Origin: Polyangia bacterium
Lineage (GTDB): Bacteria > Myxococcota_A > Polyangia > Polyangiales > Polyangiaceae
Reading direction: 5' to 3'
DNA: 6,104 nt
Assembly (NCBI GenBank): GCA_030430975.1
Contig: JAUIKB010000372.1
Span: forward strand, 1 to 6,104
Position numbers and translations under genes: made by a program. Under the pieces are notes generated by a model. The model was not told where the DNA came from. It saw only the letters and a list, made by a program, of their open reading frames with translations, and searched no databases. Shown in pieces: positions 1-4,940 of the stretch; positions within the stretch are counted from its first letter, which is position 1, and each line of letters begins with the position of its first letter.

Positions 1-122
1 TGGTCGAACAGCGATTGTGCTTGGCGTTGTCGGCTGGCGTTGTCTTGTGCGTTGGCCGCCGCGGTGAGGCAGGCCACGAGCAGGCTGACCCGTATCGACT
101 TGGTGATCGCGCGACGCCTCAT
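1..122 (-). CDS. 5' end of an exported protein gene (signal peptide, truncated by window edge)
   Basis: An ATG at 122-120 on the minus strand opens a frame that stays open for 40 codons to the left window edge. It begins MRRRAITKSIR, followed by a hydrophobic stretch (about residues 12-23, VSLLVACLTAAA) and an Ala-Asn-Ala site before QDNAS. This is a classic Sec signal peptide, with predicted cleavage after residue 25. The mature part starts polar and Gln/Arg-rich and runs into AQSLFD, reminiscent of the first helix of TPR-type proteins often found beside myxobacterial kinases; that likeness is only suggestive because the rest lies outside the window. The gene starts 45 bases after the kinase stop codon on the same strand, so co-transcription with the kinase is likely. 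No strong Shine-Dalgarno is visible. The LVAC at residues 15-18 could be read as a lipobox, but its hydrophobic core would be very short, so signal peptidase I processing is favoured. Function unknown. Confidence 0.72.
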   Translation of the reverse strand, partial: MRRRAITKSIRVSLLVACLTAAANAQDNASRQRQAQSLFD

Positions 123-150
123 CGCCGTGGACGCTACAAGACTTCGCGAT

Positions 151-168
151 GGCCGCAACCCCGCGGCC
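151..168 (-). other. GC-rich hairpin at the kinase stop codon
   Basis: GGCCGC (151-156) and GCGGCC (163-168) form a perfect 6-bp inverted repeat around a 6-base loop. The arm at 163-168 overlaps one base of the kinase TAG stop (170-168). No T-rich tract follows on the minus strand, so it is not a textbook intrinsic terminator. It may reduce read-through or protect the mRNA 3' end between the kinase and the downstream exported-protein gene, but it may equally be chance in GC-rich DNA. Confidence 0.35.
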
Positions 169-1592
169 TAGTGACGGTCGCGCAGCGCCGAATCGGTACT
201 CGTCGGCGCGGGTTTGGCGGGGGGTTTGCGACGGGTAGCCGGCGGGCGCGCAGGCTTGGCGGTCGGTTTGGTCGCTGCGGACGCTTGAGCAGGCAGTGCG
301 GTGCGCTCAGGCGGAGTCTCTGCGCTGGCTTGTGCGCTGGGTTGGGACGCGGTCGGCGATACCGGTTCGGATGACGCGGCGGACGAGGTGGAGGGCGCCG
401 TAGTGGGCGTTTCGGATGCGATCGGCGTGGTCGCGTTTGGGGCATTCTCAGGCGCCGGACTTCGCCCGACTAGCGCCGCGCCGCCGAGCGCGACGACCAC
501 GGCACCGCCCACAGCGATCGCCCAGGTACGGCGCCGTCCGGGCGACGCGTCCGTAGTAGGCTGGTCGAGCGCCGTGACCAGCGCGTCGGCGTCGGGTAGA
601 CGCCGCTCGGGTTCCTTTTCCAGACAGCGCTCGAGCAGCGACTGAACCCGTCGTGGAAGCGCTACGCCATCCGGTGGCGGGTGCGGCGGTTGGGTCAAGA
701 TCGCCGCGCTGAGCGTAGCGAAGGTGTCGCCGCGAAACGGCAGGACGCCGGTGGTCATTTCGTACAGAACGACCCCCAAAGACCAAACGTCAGAAGCCGG
801 TCCAACGTCGCGACTGCTCGCTAGTTGTTCCGGGGACATGTACCGCGGTGAGCCCATGACCGTCGTGCTCGACGTCAGGCGGCTCTCGGTGACCTCGATG
901 CCCGAGGCGCCGTCGACCTTAGCGATGCCGAAGTCGAGGATCTTGATACGCGGCGTATCGTCGTCGCCGGGCGCTAGAAACAGATTGGCCGGTTTGATGT
1001 CGCGGTGCACGATGCCGCGCCGATGCGCTGCTCTGAGCGCTTCGCTCGCCTGACGGATGTATCGAAGCGCGACGTCGATCGACAGCGGTCCGTTGGTCTG
1101 TAGCTCTTGGTCGAGGTCGTGACCCGCGAGGTGTTCGTAGACGATGTAGGGCTCGCCCGTCTTCGGCAACGCACCCGCGTCCAGGACCCGGGCGATGCCA
1201 GGATGATCCAGCGACGCTGCCGTCCGGGCCTCCCGAATCAGTCGGCTGGTGGCGTCCGGCGAGAGGCCAGGTCGGAGCACCTTTACGACCACTTGTGTCG
1301 CGAGCAGCTCGTGGCGGGCGCGCAGTACGCGCCCCATGCCGCCCGCACCGATCTCGGTTTCGATGAGGTACTTCTCGTCGAGCACATCCCCCGGTTGAAG
1401 CGACGTCCCGGGTGCTTCAGGGCGATCGCTTGCAGCCTGGCTCGACCGCACTAGAGCCGACACAGCTCGTCTGCACAGCGAACACTCGGCGAGGTGCTGT
1501 TCGATCGCCGCGGCGCCGGCGCCGGCGGGACCCGTTTGAGCGAACTCGAGCAAGGAGTCGTCGCCCGGACACTCACTCGGCTCCGCTGACAT
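168..1592 (-). CDS. Membrane Ser/Thr protein kinase with N-terminal zf-HC2-like zinc finger
   Basis: 474-residue Hanks-type (eukaryotic-like) Ser/Thr kinase. Residues 8-40 carry C8 and an H33-x3-C37-x2-C40 motif, typical of the zinc-binding anti-sigma (zf-HC2/ZAS) fold. The kinase domain spans about 75-342: glycine loop GAGGMG (82-87), ATP-binding K104, helix-C E121, catalytic HRDIKPAN (196-203), DFG (220-222), a Ser/Thr-rich activation loop (about 235-248), SPE (253-255) and DVWSLG (268-273). All expected catalytic residues are present, and it is an RD kinase, so activation-loop phosphorylation is expected. One transmembrane helix follows (about 356-375), then an Ala/Pro/Ser/Thr-rich tail of about 100 residues, basic near its end, predicted to be periplasmic. 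No PASTA repeats or other sensor domain are visible. An in-frame TAA four codons upstream makes ATG 1592 the earliest start; its Shine-Dalgarno is poor. It is divergent from the sigma-factor gene and probably co-transcribed with the exported-protein gene. Substrate unknown; the neighbouring sigma factor is the obvious candidate. Confidence 0.95.
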   Translation of the reverse strand: MSAEPSECPGDDSLLEFAQTGPAGAGAAAIEQHLAECSLCRRAVSALVRSSQAASDRPEAPGTSLQPGDVLDEKYLIETEIGAGGMGRVLRARHELLATQVVVKVLRPGLSPDATSRLIREARTAASLDHPGIARVLDAGALPKTGEPYIVYEHLAGHDLDQELQTNGPLSIDVALRYIRQASEALRAAHRRGIVHRDIKPANLFLAPGDDDTPRIKILDFGIAKVDGASGIEVTESRLTSSTTVMGSPRYMSPEQLASSRDVGPASDVWSLGVVLYEMTTGVLPFRGDTFATLSAAILTQPPHPPPDGVALPRRVQSLLERCLEKEPERRLPDADALVTALDQPTTDASPGRRRTWAIAVGGAVVVALGGAALVGRSPAPENAPNATTPIASETPTTAPSTSSAASSEPVSPTASQPSAQASAETPPERTALPAQASAATKPTAKPARPPATRRKPPAKPAPTSTDSALRDRH

Positions 1593-1642
1593 CGCGCGTT
1601 ACCGTAGCTCGGTTTGCCGCGGTGCAGTAGCCTGGTGCCATG

Positions 1643-1661
1643 GCGCTGAGCTGAGCGCTGA
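1643..1661 (+). repeat. GCTGA triplicate with hairpin in the sigma-gene leader
   Basis: GCTGA occurs at 1645-1649, 1650-1654 and 1657-1661. The outer copies belong to a direct repeat, GCGCTGA (1643-1649 and 1655-1661). The same bases form an inverted repeat, GCGCT (1643-1647) with AGCGC (1654-1658) around a 6-base loop. The structure directly abuts the Shine-Dalgarno of the sigma gene, so it could be an operator or a hairpin that modulates translation. The repeats are seen directly; the role is a guess. Confidence 0.4.
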
Positions 1662-1664
1662 AGG
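1660..1664 (+). promoter_or_regulatory. Ribosome binding site fixing the TTG start of the sigma gene
   Basis: GAAGG lies 7 bases before the TTG at 1672, an ideal distance. The frame is open for some distance further upstream but contains no ATG or better-placed start near a Shine-Dalgarno. The ATG at 1640 is in another frame and stops after four codons. This site therefore decides in favour of the TTG start. Confidence 0.7.
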
Positions 1665-1671
1665 CATACGA

Positions 1672-2463
1672 TTGAGCATCCTCACCGAAGACGACATCCG
1701 ATCGGTCGAAGACCGTTTCCCCGGCGTATCGATCGACGCCTCGCGGCTGGTCGCCTGGTTACAGGAGCGACCGGACCGCGGGGACCAGGTGCCGGAGCTC
1801 GCTCTGTGCTGGGCTTGTCTGGAGGGAAACGCTGTAGCGATCGAGCACCTGGAACGCCTTCTGCAGCGCAGCGTCGTGCCGGCGCTGCGAGGTTTGAAGC
1901 TGACGACCGAGGGCGTTGACGAAGCGCTGCAGGTACTGCGCACCGAGCTGCTGGTAGGCGGAGCGTCCGGCGTGCCGAAGCTGTCCGCTTACGCGGGACG
2001 CGGATCGCTGGCCGGCTGGCTGAAGATCACCGGCGTTCGGCGCGCGCTGAAGCTGAGCCGCGTCGGACAACACGAAGTGCTGGTCGACGACGATGTGCTG
2101 TTGGACAGCGCTGGCGCCGGCGAGCAGCCCGACCCGGAGATTCAGTACATGAAAGCGCTTTACAGGGAGGCGTTTCGGGGTGCGTTTGCTGCGTCGCTGG
2201 ACCGCCTGTCGCCGCGGGAAAAGAACCTGCTGAGGCAGAGCGCGATCGACGGACTGAGCATCGACGAGTTGGGGGGTCTGTATCGGGTCCATCGCGCGAC
2301 AGCGGCGCGCTGGCTCACCGCGGCACGCATGAAACTCACCGACGGTATCAAGCGTGCGTTGTCTGCCGATGAACGCCTCGAGAAGGATGAGTGTGAGAGC
2401 ATCCTAAGGCTCGTGCAGAGTCAGCTGGACGAGACGATTCGGCGTCGTCTTCAAGATTCTTAG
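1672..2463 (+). CDS. Sigma-70-family RNA polymerase sigma factor, Myxococcales gmx1-like
   Basis: 263-residue sigma factor that would direct RNA polymerase to a specific promoter set. Residues about 55-128 fit sigma region 2: the stretch around VDEALQVLRTELL (82-94) takes the place of region 2.2, and YAGRGSLAGWLKI (107-119) followed by an Arg/Lys-rich helix takes the place of 2.3-2.4, which melts and reads the -10 element. A linker (about 130-160) leads to region 4 (about 163-222), with LSPREKNLL (179-187) and a helix-turn-helix (about 195-218, containing DELGGLYRVHRATAARWL) for -35 binding. The layout, with YAGRGSL and the long N-terminal extension, resembles the family modelled as 'sigma-70 factor, Myxococcales family 1'; this is from memory, not a search. 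A C-terminal tail of about 40 charged residues follows region 4. The TTG start is backed by GAAGG at 1660-1664. It is divergent from the zinc-finger kinase and only 14 bases from the downstream YaeQ gene, so a two-gene transcript is likely. Target promoters unknown. Confidence 0.9.
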   Translation: MSILTEDDIRSVEDRFPGVSIDASRLVAWLQERPDRGDQVPELALCWACLEGNAVAIEHLERLLQRSVVPALRGLKLTTEGVDEALQVLRTELLVGGASGVPKLSAYAGRGSLAGWLKITGVRRALKLSRVGQHEVLVDDDVLLDSAGAGEQPDPEIQYMKALYREAFRGAFAASLDRLSPREKNLLRQSAIDGLSIDELGGLYRVHRATAARWLTAARMKLTDGIKRALSADERLEKDECESILRLVQSQLDETIRRRLQDS

Positions 2464-2477
2464 ACAAAAGTACCCAC

Positions 2478-3032
2478 ATGGGAATATCATCAACTCTGTA
2501 TCGTTTTCATATCGACTTGTCGGACATCGATCGCGGCGTGTACTCAGCGCTGGAGTTCCGTGTGCCGCTGCATCCGTCCGAGGATATGGAGCGCGTGGTG
2601 GTCCGTGTTCTCGCCCGCGCGATCCTGCACGAGGAGGGGCTGGAGTTCGGTCGCGGCCTGTCGCACACCGATGATCCGGCACTGTGGGTGCAAACGCCCA
2701 CCGGGGTCGCGATGTGGGTCGACGTCGGAGCACCGAGTGCCGATCGGCTGCACCGCGCGAGTAAGCTCGCCGAGCGCGTTGTCGTGGTCACGCACAAGGT
2801 CGAGTCGCAGCTGCGTAAGGAGTGGTCGGCGCGATCCGTGCACCGCAGTCAGCGGCTCGAAGTGATCAGACTACCGGTTGAGCTTGTGCGCGATCTCGCC
2901 CAGCGCTTGGAGCGTACGGTTCACTGGTACGTCACGCTGCAAGAGGACGAGCTGACGATCGCGTGTGGTGAAGACAGCGTGTCCGGTGCCCTGGTGCGCA
3001 CGGACCTCGCCGCGCTGGTCGCCGACGACTAG
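2478..3032 (+). CDS. yaeQ: YaeQ family protein (PD-(D/E)XK-like fold)
   Basis: 184 residues, close to the usual length of about 180 for YaeQ. Family landmarks appear in order: an N-terminal strand (STLYRFHIDLSDIDRGVY, residues 5-22), HPSEDMERVVVRVLARAI (32-49), LEFGRGL (55-61), DDPALW (65-70), WVDVGAP (80-86) and a Lys-containing helix leading into a beta strand (KLAERVVVVTH, 96-106). The E. coli member has the same blocks in the same order. Known structures of the family show a PD-(D/E)XK nuclease-like fold; E56, D82 and nearby conserved residues would be the corresponding acidic positions, but the biochemical activity of YaeQ is not established. No signal peptide or membrane segment is seen, so it is cytoplasmic. 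The ATG follows the sigma-factor stop by 14 bases with only a weak purine-rich AAAAG upstream, so translational coupling or co-transcription is likely. The first codons are richer in A/T than the rest of the gene, as often seen at translation starts. Confidence 0.93.
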   Translation: MGISSTLYRFHIDLSDIDRGVYSALEFRVPLHPSEDMERVVVRVLARAILHEEGLEFGRGLSHTDDPALWVQTPTGVAMWVDVGAPSADRLHRASKLAERVVVVTHKVESQLRKEWSARSVHRSQRLEVIRLPVELVRDLAQRLERTVHWYVTLQEDELTIACGEDSVSGALVRTDLAALVADD

Positions 3033-3060
3033 CGCTGGGCAGCCTGGATCCCCGGCTCGG

Positions 3061-4878
3061 TCACGGACGGGGGACCCGGCGTCGTGCGCGGTAAAAGCCG
3101 AGTTCGACCCAGGCGGTCTTGTCACCGGCGAGCCGCAGCGCGACGAACTTGCTCTGATGCGTGCTCATCCGGAAGGTGTGCACCGGTTCGAGTTGGTAGT
3201 CGCGTATCAGACGCTGCAGCGAGGGTCGGGCGAAGTCATCGCCTACCAGTCCGTCCCGAATTTCGCTGCGGTGAAAGGAGCGCATGGTCGCGCCGATGTA
3301 GACCAAGGTGTCGGGTCCACCGGGGTCGGCGTTCTTGGATTCCAGTGGTCGCAGTAGTGCCGTGGGTTGATTCAGCCGCGCCCTGGTCGCGTGGTATTCG
3401 CCCTGGGGGAAGGCGGTGTTCAGAGGAGCGCTGAACGGCTGCGGCTTGGGGTTGAACTTCGGAACGATCAACACCCGATGCTTTGGCAGTTTCGGGAGAG
3501 CTGCCGAGATCTCCCGAAGCTCTCGCTCGAGCACGCGAGAGCCGGTCGCAAACTCCATCGTCTTGCCTAAGAACGGCAGAGGAGCGAGAAAGGCGGCGGT
3601 GACGAGCAGACGAACGACAGTCCACTTGGGTTGAGTGACAAGCGCGATCAGGCCCAGTGCCGCGAGCGGGGTAGCCACCGCGATCGGAAGAAAGACGTTG
3701 ATGAACGTGACTGGGTACGCGGTGCCGAAGAAAGGGCCGGACTGTCCCGGCAGCGCGGGTTGCAACAGCGCTGCCGCTACGACCACGGGAAGGAAAGCTC
3801 GGCGTCGCGTGACAGCGAGTAGTGCACCGGCGATCGTGACCAAGCCGAGTCCCAGTGGGAGAACTTGGAACTCAAGGGTTGGCGGCAGCACCCACTCCAG
3901 CCGATCGGTCACCGAAGCAGGACCGCCGAGCATGTGTCTGAGTACCGCATAAGCCCATGGCGCGATCAGCGCCGCGACGACGACGAGCGCTCCGGCATGC
4001 CACGGTCCGGGGCGCCAACGAGTTGTTCCCCGACGCCAAAGCGTCGGTGCGAGGTAGGCCAGCGGGGCCAGGGCCAACAGCGCGGCGTTGGAATCGATCG
4101 CTAGCAGGAACAGCGCCGTGGCGGCGGCGCCGGAAGTGAGTGCGCGCCGTTGCCTGGCAGCATCGAGCGCGTCGAGGCATGCGAGCGCGGCGCCTAGCAG
4201 GCAGGTCGTGACGTACGGCCACGGCGTGCCGGCGACGGCGACGCGGATGATGAGCGGGTTCATCGCCAGCAGCAGAACGCACGAAAGGCCTACCAGCTCA
4301 GTGTGAACAGGCGCGACGCCCGCTCGACGGCTGAGCTGACGCGCCAGGCTACCGGACAACAAGATCCCGACGACTGAGAATCCTAGGCTAAGTTGGCAGA
4401 TCCGGGCGACGGAGTAGTTGCCGGCCAGTCGCAGGGGCCAAAAATACGCGCGGAAAAAATTTGGTGACCAAGCGGGGCCGGAAGGGTCTCTGACGCATAA
4501 GCCCGAGAACGCGCAATCGGCGCGGGCGACGTAGCTATTGTGTTCATGCAGAGGCATCGCGGACGTGCCGTAGAGCGCCAGCATGACGAACAGCGTGACC
4601 AGCGCGCCCTCGGCGACGTAGCGCCACGACAGATTGAGTACGTTCGAGTGGGGCCGGAGCAGTGCGTTTCCGTCCAACCCAGCGGTCGGTAAGCGTGGGC
4701 GGAGGGCGAACCAACACAGCCAGGCAGCGCTCAAGACGAGGAGTGCCATGACGTGGTGCGGGTGGACCTCCGACATCGGCAGCAGGACGCGCGGCACGGT
4801 TTGCAGCGATGCGTGCGCCACCACTGCTGGCGCGCTCGTTACTACTACCGGCGCGGAGGGGCACACGGGAGGCAGCAT
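3061..4878 (-). CDS. Polytopic membrane protein, possibly GT-C-type glycosyltransferase
   Basis: 605-residue integral membrane protein with about 10-11 predicted helices (roughly 43-59, 91-108, 162-178, 195-214, 219-236, 250-276, 295-314, 338-356, 361-375, 390-414, 421-437). A soluble C-terminal domain of about 165 residues follows (440-605). A loop after the second helix (109-150) holds HEHN (111-114) and two cysteines (C122, C128). Many helices, an acidic/His-containing extracytoplasmic loop near the N-terminus and a soluble C-terminal domain match the layout of GT-C enzymes, which move sugars from polyprenyl-phosphate carriers, but I see no diagnostic motif, so this is a layout-based guess; an uncharacterised membrane protein is the safe call. 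The C-terminal domain is basic and rich in Pro and Arg. An in-frame TGA two codons upstream makes ATG 4878 the earliest start; ATGs at 4776 and 4749 are alternatives, and none has a strong Shine-Dalgarno. It lies 62 bases downstream of the metallophosphoesterase gene on the same strand, probably in one operon, and converges with the YaeQ gene with 28 bases between stops. Confidence 0.8.
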   Translation of the reverse strand: MLPPVCPSAPVVVTSAPAVVAHASLQTVPRVLLPMSEVHPHHVMALLVLSAAWLCWFALRPRLPTAGLDGNALLRPHSNVLNLSWRYVAEGALVTLFVMLALYGTSAMPLHEHNSYVARADCAFSGLCVRDPSGPAWSPNFFRAYFWPLRLAGNYSVARICQLSLGFSVVGILLSGSLARQLSRRAGVAPVHTELVGLSCVLLLAMNPLIIRVAVAGTPWPYVTTCLLGAALACLDALDAARQRRALTSGAAATALFLLAIDSNAALLALAPLAYLAPTLWRRGTTRWRPGPWHAGALVVVAALIAPWAYAVLRHMLGGPASVTDRLEWVLPPTLEFQVLPLGLGLVTIAGALLAVTRRRAFLPVVVAAALLQPALPGQSGPFFGTAYPVTFINVFLPIAVATPLAALGLIALVTQPKWTVVRLLVTAAFLAPLPFLGKTMEFATGSRVLERELREISAALPKLPKHRVLIVPKFNPKPQPFSAPLNTAFPQGEYHATRARLNQPTALLRPLESKNADPGGPDTLVYIGATMRSFHRSEIRDGLVGDDFARPSLQRLIRDYQLEPVHTFRMSTHQSKFVALRLAGDKTAWVELGFYRARRRVPRP

Positions 4879-4898
4879 ATCTCAGTCCGATCGAATCA

Positions 4899-4909
4899 CG
4901 GTGACACCG
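4899..4909. promoter_or_regulatory. Small palindrome upstream of the membrane-protein gene
   Basis: CGGTG-A-CACCG is a perfect inverted repeat of 5-base arms around one base. It overlaps a second one, TCAC-G-GTGA (4896-4904). It sits about 21 bases before the start of the downstream membrane-protein gene, in the 62-base spacer after the phosphoesterase stop. It could be an operator, but so short a palindrome can arise by chance in GC-rich sequence. Confidence 0.2.
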
Positions 4910-4940
4910 AACCGAGGTCGTGTTGGTGGGTGGTTTGTCT

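Larger units (their letters stand above)
1593..1671. promoter_or_regulatory. Divergent kinase/sigma-factor intergenic region
   Basis: These 79 bases separate the divergent start codons of the kinase and the sigma factor, so promoters for both must lie here or run into the coding ends. No convincing -35/-10 pair of the housekeeping type is visible on either strand. The part nearest the sigma gene holds three GCTGA pentamers and a small hairpin, listed separately. The short shared region is compatible with coordinated or autoregulated expression, but that is inference from the arrangement alone. Confidence 0.5.

Noticed and set aside
66..81. Lipobox (LVAC) in the exported protein
   Set aside because: The hydrophobic stretch before the Cys is only about six residues, and a better Ala-Asn-Ala site for signal peptidase I follows.
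15..374. 119-codon open frame on the plus strand
   Set aside because: It is opposite the kinase tail and the exported-protein start; the translation is Gly/Arg-rich low-complexity, as expected from the reverse of a Pro/Ala-rich coding region.
1510..1532. CGCCGG tandem hexamers
   Set aside because: They encode the Ala/Gly run (residues 23-29) of the kinase zinc-finger region and look like codon-bias repetition, not a functional repeat.
1640..1654. Four-codon leader peptide (ATG to TGA) before the sigma gene
   Set aside because: No Shine-Dalgarno precedes it and it has no run of regulatory codons; a chance ATG is the simpler explanation.
1759..2292. 177-codon open frame on the minus strand, antisense to the sigma gene
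   Set aside because: It lies wholly opposite a well-supported gene with recognisable domains, its translation is Gln/Arg-rich with no motif, and long antisense frames are expected in GC-rich coding DNA.
3030..3080. Possible bidirectional terminator between the convergent genes
   Set aside because: Only a 5-bp stem (CCCCG 3050-3054 with CGGGG 3068-3072) and a 13-base loop could be drawn, partly inside the coding end, with no T-tract on either strand.
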